Made by a program: the position numbers and the translations under genes. Under the pieces are notes generated by a model. That model was not told where the DNA came from, did no database searches, and worked only from the letters and a program-made list of their open reading frames with translations. Of a DNA stretch of 64,000 nucleotides, positions 23,876 through 35,000 are shown piece after piece. The DNA comes from Nemania diffusa (Eukaryota > Ascomycota > Sordariomycetes > Xylariales > Xylariaceae): the NCBI GenBank assembly GCA_038501195.1, contig JBBPUQ010000008.1:1994501-2058500 (forward strand), in the 5' to 3' direction. Every line of letters begins with the position of its first letter. The first letter of the stretch is position 1.

Positions 23876-24192
23876 AAGACCGCTTTTTTTTTATATAAAA
23901 AAGCATATATTTGAAATACTATAAAAGATCTACTTTTAATAAGCAGGTCCTAATAATATAGTGGTAATATATACAACTCTTTTCTATATTCTAAGTATAG
24001 TTTTTTTTATATAGTATTTTACTTTTGTATAATATAAAACAACTTTTATATAAAAGCTGCTTTTTTTTTTATATAAGGAAATATATACTTAAATATTACA
24101 AAAGACCTATTTTCAATAAATAGGTCTTAGTAGTGTAGCGATAATATGTATAGTATTTACTATATATCTTAGGTTTAATTTTTAGCTAAAGC
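23876..24192 (+). repeat. Tandem duplication with tRNA-like relics
   Basis: Two copies offset by 177 bp. Each has a T-rich lead (GCTTTTTTTT / TATATAA), then a block starting GGTCC at 23946 and GGTCTTAG at 24123. The blocks resemble the 5' half of a tRNA: a box-A-like TAGTGTAGCGATAATAT and, in the second copy, a possible box B (GGTTTAATT, perhaps once GGTTCGATT) and a 3' CTAAAGC that can partly pair with the start. Possibly a tRNA-derived SINE or captured tRNA; no functional tRNA is claimed. Confidence 0.35.
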
Positions 24193-24284
24193 AAGTAAAG
24201 TTTAGAATTAATAGTAAAAAATTATTAATTTTAAGCTTTGTTGATTTTTTTTTAGTTTCTTTTTTTTTCTGTTATATATGCTCA

Positions 24285-24520
24285 GAAATATCTATATATA
24301 ATATATTTTTACTTTATGTCGACAGCTATATATATATATAATATATCTTTATTTTATATCGACAGCTATATATATGTATAATATATTTTTACTGTATGTT
24401 AACAGTTATATATATATATAACATATATTTATTATATATTGACTGAAATATATATATACGATATATTCTTATTTTAAGTTAATAAATAAATATATATATA
24501 ATAAACTTTTATATTTAAAA
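24285..24520. repeat. 40-bp minisatellite inside the Copia element
   Basis: About six units with a period of exactly 40 bp. The anchor GACAGCT or its variants occurs at 24321, 24361, 24401, 24441 and 24481. The rest of each unit is TATATA-type sequence plus a TATTTTTACTTTATGT-like core. Confidence 0.8.
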
Positions 24521-24700
24521 AAAAGTTAAAAAATATATATATATTTAACAACTTATATATAACATAAAATATTTCAATATATATATATATAAAAAATATT
24601 TATATAATATGTACAAAAAAAACATTGTTGAAAAAAACTAAAAAAAAATTGAATTTGTTATTTTTTAGTTACTGTATAAAAAGTAAAACGAAATTAAATC

Positions 24701-24728
<28 letters not shown>
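24701..24728. repeat. Poly-T run of 28
   Basis: Uninterrupted T tract in the 3' part of the Copia element. It could be the poly-A tail, in antisense, of a short retroposon inserted in the minus direction, or a simple slippage tract. Confidence 0.6.
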
Positions 24729-24731
<3 letters not shown>

Positions 24732-24829
24732 TTTATAAGCTATGTTAAAAATAACAAGCGCTATATAAATGCTAGATATATATGCTATATATACTTTTTT
24801 AAAAGTTAAAAACTTAATAATATTTAGTA

Positions 24830-24950
24830 AACGGTATGCCGATATAGCGCTAATAACTATTTCGAGAGCCGTTAGTACAAAGTGGTATAACTAAATCCTA
24901 ACTTTGGATCAGAATAGCCCGAAAGTACTTCTTTTAGTATACAAGCTTTG
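24830..24950. other. GC-retaining patch within the RIP island
   Basis: Holds motifs such as GAGAGCCGTTAG, CAAAGTGGTATAAC and GAATAGCCCGAAAG, in contrast to near pure A/T on both sides. No ORF. A box-A-like TAGTACAAAGTGG is present but no convincing tRNA cloverleaf. It may be sequence that was not duplicated elsewhere and so escaped RIP. Confidence 0.5.
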
Positions 24951-25324
24951 TTTAAATATCTATAAAAACATTTAAAGCTAATACTTAGAAAATAATATCA
25001 GTAAAAAAAGCAGTATAAATAATGCTTTTTTTAATTTATTATATAATTAAATATATTAGCTAAAAATATATAAAAAGATTTATTTATATAAAAGTAAATA
25101 TATATTTATATAGAGCAACTATATAAAAGCTTAATAAGTTTAGCTTTTAGTTAAAAAGCTATATATTTCTACTATGCTATTATTTTTAGTTTAAACGAAG
25201 TTCTAGAACTACAACATGCTGCTTAAAAGAGCAGGCATAAAGTAAAAGTGAGCAGCAGCTATTGTACTGCTACTGCTGCTACTATACAACAAGTGTATAT
25301 ATATAAATAAATAAATATATATAA

Positions 25325-25355
<31 letters not shown>

Positions 25356-25926
25356 TATATTGTATATATATATATATAAATAAATAGATAAACAAGCAAA
25401 CAGATATATAAAAAAAAAACGAAAAAAAAAGAATAGAAATAAACAAAAACTAGCTAAATATTTATATCTAAAATTTTATGCTGCATAAGCTAATATTTTA
25501 ACTGATATCGTTTATTTTTTTTATACAATATTTAATACTTTTTTTTTTTTATACAGCAGTTATTTATTAAACAAAAAAAATCAACAAATAACTACTAATT
25601 AATTAACTATATAAAGTTTATTAAATCAACTATTAATAATTTATTGTAAATTTTATTGCTATATAAAAAAGTTATTTTTAATAAATTAACTGTAGCTAAT
25701 AATCTAATAAGCAGCGATTTGTTATTTCAACTAATCAAAAGTATTATATAATATATAAGCCAAGTTAATATAGCAAACAATCAGATTATACTATTTATAT
25801 ATAGCTACAAAACAATCGATTTATTATATAATAAAATTAAGCTACTATAAAATATGTTGCTTTTTTGTTTTTTATTTTTTTATTTTTATATAATACTTAG
25901 TTATAACTAAAAAAAAAAAGAGCTAG

Positions 25927-26192
25927 TGTTAAAATATTAGTATTAGTTATAACTATATATTATAGTTTATACGCTATAGTATTTATATTATAGTTGTATA
26001 AACAAATATATAGTTATATAAGTAAGCACTTATTTTATATGCTAGCAGAGATTTTATTTATAATAAAATCTCCAGCTATATGAAAAAACTTCTTTTAGAT
26101 TTAATTATTAATATAGATATAGTACAACTAGCTTTATATTCGGTTCATGTATAACCTATATATACTATTGTATATATATAGCCTATTCAACA
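25927..26192 (+). repeat. 3' LTR of the Copia-type element
   Basis: 266 bp; its second half is less mutated (CATGTATAACCTATATATAC retained) than the matching part of the 5' LTR. It ends CAACA and is followed by ATAAC. Confidence 0.88.
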
Positions 26193-27921
26193 ATAACTTT
26201 TTTAAAGCTATTAAAAAAGCTAACTAAATTTACAAAAATATACTAACTAATTTAAATATTTTATTAAAAAAAAAGCTTACTTTAATACAAAAGTATTTAA
26301 AGTTAAGCTAAACTAATAATAAATATAAAAATTGTTTTAACTTTAGCAATTAAAATTAATTTTTAAAAAAAAACACTAGCAAAAAGCTTGTTAATAAAAA
26401 CTTAAAAAAACTAGCTAAAATCAACTTTAAACTAAAGCATTAAACATTTAATAAAAACATTTTAATTAATATTATTTAAGCTATTATTAATTAATTTAAA
26501 AAAAATAAAAAAGTATGTTAATATTATAGTTATAATAACTATTAAACTTTAGTTTGTTTTATTTAAAAAAACATTAATAAATAAAACTTATTTTTAATAT
26601 TAAAAAAAATTTTCGCTACTAAATATAAAAACAATAAAAAGTTATTACTATTTATTTAAAAAAAAACTAAAATAAATATAATTATATTAAATTAATTTGT
26701 GTTTTATTTTATTAAAATAAAAAATTCCGATTTAAATTTTTAAACAGTTTTTATGTTATATTTTATAAAAACTTATAGCTAAATTAAAATAAAACTATTA
26801 TAACTTTTACTTTTAAAAAAAACTTTAATATTGATTTAAATAATAATAAATAAGTTAGCAAACAATTTAAATTTAACAAATAATTTATTATATTTATAAC
26901 TTTTATATATAACAAAAAAAAACATTTAGTACAAATTTTATTAAATATTAGTAGTTTAATACTAATACTTTTTTTTATTTAAATTTAAAAATAAAAGTTT
27001 TTAATTATTAAACGTAAAACTTTAAAACTAATAACTGCTTTTAATACTACTATTATAAAAAAAAGCAGAAAATATTATATAAACAATTTAATATTTTAGT
27101 ACTAAAATAATTATTTTATTTAATTTAATTTTAAATTAACTATTTTTAATATATAATATAATATTATTTTATTACAGTAGTAAATAAAACAATATTAGTT
27201 AGTTTATTTTTTTAATAGAAACAAAATATAATTTATTTTATACTACTGCTGCAAAAACTATACTAATTAAACTATATTAAAACAATTAAAAATAAACTTT
27301 TATAATATTGTATTAATATAAACAGCAGTTTAAGTTGTTTTAAAAAACATATTAACTAAATTTTAGAAATATTTATTAATTATAAATAAAAAAGCTGCTA
27401 TAAAACTTTTAAACTACTAGTTATAAAACTATAGAATAAATTTATATAAAAGCAAGTTATTTTTATAAAAACTTTTATATGCTATAAATATAAAAAAACT
27501 TAACATTTTTAAACTATAACTTAAAAAAATATTAAATAGCAGCTGTATTTATAAATCGACTTTTTTATACAAAGTTTTTTTTATATTTATAAAAAAAAAA
27601 AACTTAAACAACTTTTTACACTTTATAATAAACTATAAAAAATTTACCAAAATTATAATATTTATACAATATTTTATTTTTTTAATTAATAAGTTTTAAG
27701 CTTAATTTTATATAGTTAAATAGTTTATTAAAATTAATTTAAAATTTAAGTTTTATTTAATATAAATTAAAAAAAGTTACAAATAAAAAATTATTTTTTG
27801 TTGTAAATATAAGCTTTTTAAATATACTGTTATATTAATAAAGCTTATTAATATATTTATTACTTTTTAGTTAATAATAAATAACATTTTTAAAAATTTT
27901 ATTAATAACAAACTGCTTATA

Positions 27922-28130
27922 TATTTTAACGATTTTTTAATTTATATAAATATAATAAAAAAATATAATTATATTATAAAAAAAATACTTTAGTAACTAA
28001 TTAAACACAATTTTGCTATTATATTACAAAAATATAAATAAAAAGTATAAAAAGTAGAATTTTTTAGCTATATTATTAATACAAAAAAAATTGCTATAAC
28101 TAAAAACAAAATTAATTATATTACTAAATA
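27922..28130 (+). pseudogene. Gypsy reverse transcriptase palm/thumb relic
   Basis: In one frame: YFNDFLIY (altered YLDDILIY), a degenerate connecting helix with stops, VEFFSYII at 28054-28077, then NTKKIAITKNKI. The spacing is that of Ty3/Gypsy reverse transcriptases. Confidence 0.75.
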
Positions 28131-30400
28131 AAAAGTATTAAAAATTTTTAAAAAATGCTAATAATTTATTAAAGATTTTTTTAAAGTTGTAAAATTGTTA
28201 ATAAATACTAACAAAAAAAATAAAAAAAACTAGAAATAAATAGTAAAAATAAATAAAACGTTTTAATTTTTTAAATATTATTTTATTATAGCTTTAATTT
28301 TTATATACTTTAATTTTAAATATATAGTATATATTAAAACTAATATATTAAATTTTGCTTTAAAAACAGTTATATTTTAAAAAAACAAAAATAAAAAACT
28401 ATAACTTATAGTTTTTTATTTTAAAAAATTTATATTAGCTGAAATAAATTATAAAATTTATAACAAAAAGTTATTTATAATTATAAATTTTTTTAATTAA
28501 TAAAAGCAATATTTAAAAAAAGCTAAATATTAAATCAAAATATATTTAAATTATTAAAATTTAGTATATTTTATAACAATTAAAATTTTTAATAAAAAGT
28601 AAACATAATAAACTTAATAGTTATTAATATATTAATTTATTATTAATTATAAACTTAATAAACAAAACAAAAAAGCCGATATTTTATTTAAATTAACTTA
28701 ATATTAACTTAAAAAAAAAAAAGCTAAAAATTAGTTTATAAAATCAGTTTTATAAAATAAACATTTTTTATACTTTAGTAACTTTTTAAAACTAATATTT
28801 ATATTTTTTGCTATAGTTATATTAACTTTTTAATAATTTTATAATTTATTAATATTTAAATAAACAATAGATTTTATAAAACATATAAAAAAAACAGAAC
28901 TAAAAAACTTTAAATATATTTTAAAAATATAAACTTTATATAAAAATATAATAGTTATAAAAAACAGCTTATTATATAAAAAAAAGTATTTATAAATATT
29001 TTAAATTTTATAATAAAAAGTAATAAAATTAAAATATAACATTTTAATTACTAGTTATATAAACATAAATAAAACTTTTAAATTAATTATATATAATTTT
29101 TAATAGTTTAATATTAAAAAAATTATAAAAAACTTTATAAATAGTTATTTAAAATATTAATATAATAAAATATTTAAATATATATTTTTTAATTATTTAT
29201 AATTTATAAAACTTTATTATAAACTATAAAATATAATAACAATAAATTTTATTATTAATTTATTTTTTTTTAATAAATATAATTTTATTTAAATAATAGT
29301 TAATTTTTTTATTAAAATAAAACATTTTATTTTATTAAAAATAAAAAAAAAAAAAACTAAAAATTTTATTAAAATTTTCGTAAAAATTTATTAAAAATAT
29401 TATAGCATTTTTTTTAATATAATATTTAACAAAAACTTTAAATTTATAACATATTTATAAAAAAACTTTTTTAAATTAATAAATATTAAATTTTATATAA
29501 ATATAGTATTTTATTTTTAAATTAATAGTTAAATCAAATAATTAAATTAATTTTTTAAAGTTTATTTTTGTATTTTTATAAACTATAAAATGTCGAATTA
29601 AAAAAACTTTTTATTAACTGCAAAATTTATATATAATAATATAACTTTTTTATTTATATATATAACTTCTTTTTATATTAATTATAACTTTTATTTTATA
29701 GTTTACAATTTATTTTTTAGTATATTTTATAATTTAAATAATCAGTTATATATTTATTAAATAATTTAAGTTTATAAAAAAACTAAAGTTTATTTTAAAA
29801 TAAACTGCAAAAAAATAAAAAAATAAATTAATAAATATAAAAAAAAAACTTTTGTTTATAAAAAAAATTAACTAGTAATATTAAATATATAATATATTAA
29901 AATTAAATAATTTATTAAAAAATTTAATAATAAAATATTAAAGCTATTTAAAATTTAAAAAATAATTTTATTTACTGCTATTAAATTTATTTTATTTAAA
30001 AAATAAAAAATTTATAATTTATTTTATATTTTATTTATAAAATTATATTATATTAATAATTAAATATTGTTTAATTTTAATTAAGTTTTATATAAAGCTA
30101 AATTTATAAAAACTATTAATAAATATTATATTAATAAAATTATAAATTTTATAAAAACTTAAAAATATATAAAATATTTTATTAAATAAAAAAATTAACT
30201 AATTAAAAAATATTAAATTTAAAAACTTTATAAATATTTATATAGCTTTAAAACTAAAAAGTTTATTAAAAAATTTTATATATAGCAATTAAAAAAGCTT
30301 AAAAATATCTGTATTAATAACAATAACTATATTAGTTTTTTAATTAAATAAAAAATAATTATTATATTTAAAAACAAATATAAAAAAAAAAAAAATATAA

Positions 30401-30726
30401 TATTATATAACTAAAACTGTTTTAAAACTTATAAAAAGCTATTAATTAGTTATATATATATATATTTAATAGTTTAAAACTTAATTTATTAATATAAAAG
30501 CTATTAAATAAAACAGGTTATTTAAATTTACAACTATATATAAAAAGAATTAATAGCTTTAAAAATACTAGATTGTATAAACTGTAGCTTAGGAGCTTTT
30601 AAGTACAAAAAGGACTGATTTTTCTAAACTAAAAGAAAAAAGAAAATTATAAACTTTGCAAAACCAAAGTGAATTATTAGCTGAATAGACCTTGTTCCAA
30701 GCCCTATAAAATAAGCCCTTGTTACA
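30401..30726 (+). repeat. 3' LTR of the Gypsy-type element
   Basis: 326 bp, same length as the 5' copy. Here the inner (left) part is heavily mutated and the outer (right) part is well preserved, ending CCCTTGTTACA. It is followed directly by the duplication GTTTA. An A-rich tract just before it (about 30,379-30,396) could be the polypurine tract. Confidence 0.9.
30705..30712 (+). promoter_or_regulatory. TATA-like motif in the 3' LTR upstream of the SprT-like gene
   Basis: TATAAAAT lies in the preserved outer part of the LTR, 193 bp before the ATG of the next gene. It contains no C or G, so RIP could not destroy it. Use as a promoter is inference. Confidence 0.3.
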
Positions 30727-30897
30727 GTTTAGGATACTAACAATCCTATTGTTGTCGAACATTCGCCGTGTACGAGCCTGCGAGCATGTTGGCAACGACG
30801 TTATTAACCCCGGATGCTCGCTTATTTTGACTGCAGGTCCAAGCAACTCTTCATCGCCCATTACCCTTTAACCTCGGTACGGATATTTTCTACCACA

Positions 30898-32055
30898 ATG
30901 TCAAGCCCAATGGAGCCTCCAGTTGATACAGAAACGCTAGACGGAATGTGGCCGTTTAAACACGACTGTTTAGAACAGCATGCGCAATGGCCTTCTAATA
31001 GTACACCTCCAGTCCTGCACGGGTACGACGCAAGTGTTCTTAAGGCCAGAGCAGAAGCAATACGGGATGAAAGCTTGAACCGTCCCACTGTAGCTCAACG
31101 ATATCTTCAGTATGAGATCGTGGCAGAGTTTCTGCTTGCTGACCTTGGAAACAATACGATGGAACAGTATTATGATCTGTTTGAGTCTTGGACCGTTCTC
31201 CTCGACAAATACTTCTTTGATGGATCTCTAACGCAAGGCCCCCAGAGGCTCGTCACATTGCGGCTATTCTCGACCAGATACGAGTCGGTACTTGGGCTTA
31301 CAGCACACTCAATTGCTGAACCGGCTCGCCAAATAGTAATTTTACTAAGAAATTGCTACTCTGGCGGCCTCCATGCCAAACTGGATTTGTTCGAAACGCT
31401 CCTTCACGAACTAACACATGTGTACGCGTATCTCTTTTTTAATTTCTGCCCTGTGCTGTGCGATTTCGAAGAAGAATACATGGGAAATGATGGCCACGGA
31501 CTTATCTGGTCAACTATATTTCACAATGCGTGTGCAGTGGTAGCTAGTTGGCACCCGGCTTTCTACTACCTCGGGCGTCATCCAAAGGCCTGGATAGAGG
31601 AACCTGCGGCTGTTGAGTGTGAGCAAGAGCGTAATCATTTGCGACTCCTTGAACGTTTCCTACGTCGCGACTATTTGGATGTTGCGTCCAGATCCAACAT
31701 CTTGCTATCGGAGTGGGAAGCAGATGATCTAAAGGGCCGCTCTAAGGAGTTTAGGATATCTCTTCTTAACCTAACCTATGCGTCGTCTTACAAGTCTTTT
31801 CTTCGCGCTCGAGTCCCTTTTGCAACTAACGCTAGGAACGCCTTCCTCGCATTGGAAGCGACCCTTCTACTATTCGCATATTACATATTTTGGATTTATG
31901 GCTATGGTAACGAGTTTGCGTTTATATGTTATACGATCGTGGTAAACGATATTGGTACAGTTGTTTCTACGATCTGGTTTGCTCTATATGGGCAACCTTT
32001 AGTGTATTTGATATTATGTGCCTATTTGTATGTACATAAAATGATAAACAAATAA
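30898..32055 (+). CDS. SprT-like zinc metalloprotease-domain protein with C-terminal membrane segments
   Basis: Single exon, 385 residues. The active-site signature HELTH is at 170-174, and a third zinc ligand is likely His200 in GNDGHG, the arrangement of SprT-like domains (HExxH then HG). The preceding hydrophobic VTLRLFS...ARQIVILL strands fit the domain's core. The C-terminal 60 residues hold two or three hydrophobic stretches (ATLLLFAYYIFWIYGYG; PLVYLILCAYLYV), which is not usual for Spartan/SprT proteases acting on DNA-protein crosslinks, so a membrane setting is inferred. The frame is open upstream to 30814, but the ATG at 30898 has good context (caccacaATG-like). The start is only 172 bp from the end of the transposon. 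It could be a lineage-specific paralogue of unknown substrate. Confidence 0.68.
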   Translation: MSSPMEPPVDTETLDGMWPFKHDCLEQHAQWPSNSTPPVLHGYDASVLKARAEAIRDESLNRPTVAQRYLQYEIVAEFLLADLGNNTMEQYYDLFESWTVLLDKYFFDGSLTQGPQRLVTLRLFSTRYESVLGLTAHSIAEPARQIVILLRNCYSGGLHAKLDLFETLLHELTHVYAYLFFNFCPVLCDFEEEYMGNDGHGLIWSTIFHNACAVVASWHPAFYYLGRHPKAWIEEPAAVECEQERNHLRLLERFLRRDYLDVASRSNILLSEWEADDLKGRSKEFRISLLNLTYASSYKSFLRARVPFATNARNAFLALEATLLLFAYYIFWIYGYGNEFAFICYTIVVNDIGTVVSTIWFALYGQPLVYLILCAYLYVHKMINK

Positions 32056-35000
32056 ATAAGCCCACTGTTGGAGATATATAATTTCGAGTTGTGTGAGTTG
32101 GCCTTTTAATAGATGTCTATGGCGATAGGAACTACGGGATGAGTTATGGTCACGAATAGTATTTTGTTTGTGTTAAATCTGGGCTATGTGGTAGCGAAAG
32201 CTAGTAAATGGACAGGCAGGATATGTATACTTAACAAGCCTACCTAGCATTTACAACTCCTACATATGCTTTCTTATTAAGGTACATAATACTAGCCTAG
32301 GTATAGAGAAAGGCAAGTCTGATAGACAAAGGTTTCTGGTAGTTCACATATTATTGACACAAAGCCTTTGATTTAATGAGAATGAATTTGAGGGTATGTT
32401 TTCTGTAGCTTTTCAACTACGACTTACAGGGGGTAAACTTAGGACTGTCTGGGCTCGCGATTTACATGTCGTACGTTTTTGCATGACATCACTGGCCTTC
32501 CGCGTAGTTTATCATTAGAATAAGCGAGGTGCTTCATCCTGACATATGGTTAATTACAATTTTGCTGCTTTTATGCGACAAGTTCTTAACGAAAGGCCAA
32601 AGTTCTGTCGGTGATCAAGTATCGCCTACTCTTTCCATGTCGCGATCTAAGGCCTTTTTTCCGAGGTCGAAGAAATGCGATCAATTGCCATATAAAAATT
32701 AGAACACATAAATGCTACCAAAGATTAATACCACCTAAGAAGTGTTCTGGCACATATGTTTTAAACAAGCACACGGGTATTATTTCCGTTTTAATTTAGC
32801 AATCAGGAACAGAGCCCTAAAATCTTGGACAGGGGAGCCCGGCCAAAAACCTGGGTTTCAGCGTGTTCTAGAAATTAGTATGGGAAAAAGAAATGTTTTC
32901 TCCGTGAGGATCCTCAATGACGCACTGTACATTGTACCTTTGACTATTCCCCTCTATGGTTCGAAACAATGCTACACAGTGTCTTACAGCAGCATGCAAG
33001 CATACAACACCGCCGCTGTATCTAGCCGCGTAGGCACCCCCGTCATCTCACCAGAATCACGGGTCAGGGGTAGAGCGCGCGTTATCATTGGATGAATCAA
33101 AATGTTAGTTACAGTAGGACTATAACATACAGGAGGCACAGAATAAAGTGTAGTGCCGGTTAAATTTGCCAAGGACGGAAGTGGAGTACTAACACATGAA
33201 ATCAAACAACTTTAACGGTTTCCTCCTGGTTTACACACACTGATGCCATAATTATTATGTTTAGTTAATTAACAAGTACATAAGAAAGGAAGATGCTGCG
33301 GCCAATAAAACAGTTGGAACTTATGCGTAAGTTGGCTATGATAGACATTTATGACGTAGTATAGTCCTGCTTACGTGTGTAAAGAACTATAATTAATGGG
33401 CGTCGATGAGGCACGGCATAATCCTTTGGCACTGATCAGCTGAAGTAGGAGTGTGGCAGAGTGAGGCGGAGGTCTGAGCTCCCATGGCTGACCCATAGGA
33501 TGGGGTACGTAATGGAAACACCCCTGTTTTATGCTCGCGAGATCTAACTTTAAGTCGGGTGGCGTCCAATGATGTATCGGCGCTGCAGGTACAATAGACA
33601 CTAGAATGCGGGTAAAAAAAAAACGACATCGCTACCTTAACTTAGGTAAAGTATACGTATGTATGTTGTATGCACGTGCATACATGTACCTACGTAATGT
33701 GAACCGTACTACAGGTATATCCATAAACATTATAAAACGCCCAGTGATTCCTCAAGGATTATGCTACTGTATATGTAAGTATGTAGGTACCGCCAAGCTA
33801 CAACAATAGATCCCGTACCAACACTACCCAAGTAGGGCACTTGTATTTTCTAGATGGGGCTAGATGGGGGCAGATGGGGCAGATGAAGCAGATGGGGCTA
33901 ATTGTTGGTCGTGTGCGCGTTACATACGTACAGAACATGGACTATGAGACGGGTAGGAAAATCACAGTCTTATGGGGGTTAGTGTTCGGTACCTCAGAGA
34001 TAGAACAGGGGCAACCCCACATATATACGGCATGTATTCATGAGCTCATCATTCTGATTCCTTGCAAGGTATGTATGTGCAGGATAGGTACACACCTGGC
34101 CTACGCAGTACATACTGTACGCGTAGGTAGATAGCATGGATTCTTGTTGTTAGACGACAAAAGGAAACGCCCCTTTTACGTATAGCCTGTCATATGCATA
34201 TCCAGCCTATGCCTTGAAGCCAATAAGTTCGTTGACACTGCCCGGTGAGATGACGGGTGCATTGCGCTGGCCAATGCCTTGTCCCAATTGATAGTGGCTG
34301 TGTATGTTTATGAGAGGACACGTGAAGATCAAACACCAACAATGACAGAGATGAGAGAAATGGATGGGGAGGATTTTCATCCACCGCGTCACCGGCGGTC
34401 AAGTTAAGTAGGTTTACCTATCATAGGTTGTTGGATGGTACAAGCAGGAAGCCGTAAATGGTAGCTGTCAGGCAGCCATATAAACTTCGACGTATAAACG
34501 TCAATTACCTACCTGCATTGCATTAGTGTATGTAGTACCGAGGAGGACTTGCCTAGGCAGCCATTTAACAACACCAATTTGCACCTCGGTACAGAATTCC
34601 TATGTACAGTCGGCACTGAAGATCTATGTAGAAGCTAGCGAAAGATCAGAGCCTGATCAGAGTATGAAAACAGGAGCAGAAATATTACACTAGCCCCCAG
34701 TTCTGCCCCCAGTAAGCCCAACTCAGCCTAGCTCAGCCTACGAGCTTCAACTCATTACCAGTTTGAAACGATCAGCACTGTAACACGCCGGTCATTGGTG
34801 TGACCAGCTTACACCTGGGACCCGAACCACAGCAGCCAAGCGAGTGCCCATTATTAGGTACATGCTATTGTCATCAGATATTTCCTCCTATTTATTGATA
34901 TACATAGTACATGCCTGCCCTGCACCCATGACGATAATGTCAGAGGTAAAAAAATAAAAAATACAAGAGCACCGGGATATACTCACTAACAACACAAACA

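Larger units (their letters stand above)
18219..26192 (+). mobile_element. Copia-type LTR retrotransposon relic nested in the Gypsy element, RIP-mutated
   Basis: Two 266-bp LTRs (18219-18484 and 25927-26192) begin TGTTGGAAT and end TATTCAACA in the better copy, the usual Ty1/copia termini. A perfect 5-bp duplication ATAAC flanks the element (18214-18218 and 26193-26197). Orientation is plus: 23660-23815 still reads as the end of the RNase H domain (IDIMLF..., then NSADIF, then a stop), with one TGA where TGG (Trp) is expected. A purine tract precedes the 3' LTR (about 25,909-25,922). The pol region (18.5-23.8 kb) has normal Copia size, but 2.1 kb of extra sequence lies between the pol stop and the 3' LTR. 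Confidence 0.9.
15481..30726 (+). mobile_element. Gypsy-type LTR retrotransposon relic, RIP-mutated, with nested Copia element
   Basis: Bounded by two 326-bp direct repeats (15481-15806 and 30401-30726) that start TGTCACA and end TGTTACA in their less mutated copies. It is flanked by a perfect 5-bp duplication GTTTA (15476-15480 and 30727-30731). Removing the nested element and its duplication leaves about 7.27 kb, normal for a fungal Gypsy element. Reading direction is plus: at 27922-27933 a frame reads YFND, the RIP-altered form of the reverse transcriptase YLDD box, and 44 codons later in the same frame VEFFSYII fits the conserved VEFLGYII segment. Nearly all cytosines and guanines in the interior have become T and A, so no ORF survives. 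The element is dead. Confidence 0.9.

Noticed and set aside
24838..24945. tRNA or small RNA gene in the GC-retaining patch
   Set aside because: A box-A-like string is present but I could not fold a cloverleaf or find a box B; kept only as a patch.
15481..30726. AT-rich island as a centromere or inserted mitochondrial DNA
   Set aside because: LTR pairs, target-site duplications and pol relics explain it; no mitochondrial gene motif was seen. A larger centromere extending outside the window is not indicated, since GC-normal genes flank both sides.
33841..34134. 97-residue ORF over the AGATGGGGC repeat
   Set aside because: Its N-terminus is only the tandem repeat translated; the rest lacks coding character.
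34790..34850. Possible tRNA on the minus strand (GGTTCGGGTCCC box-B-like)
   Set aside because: No matching A box or acceptor stem at the right distance.
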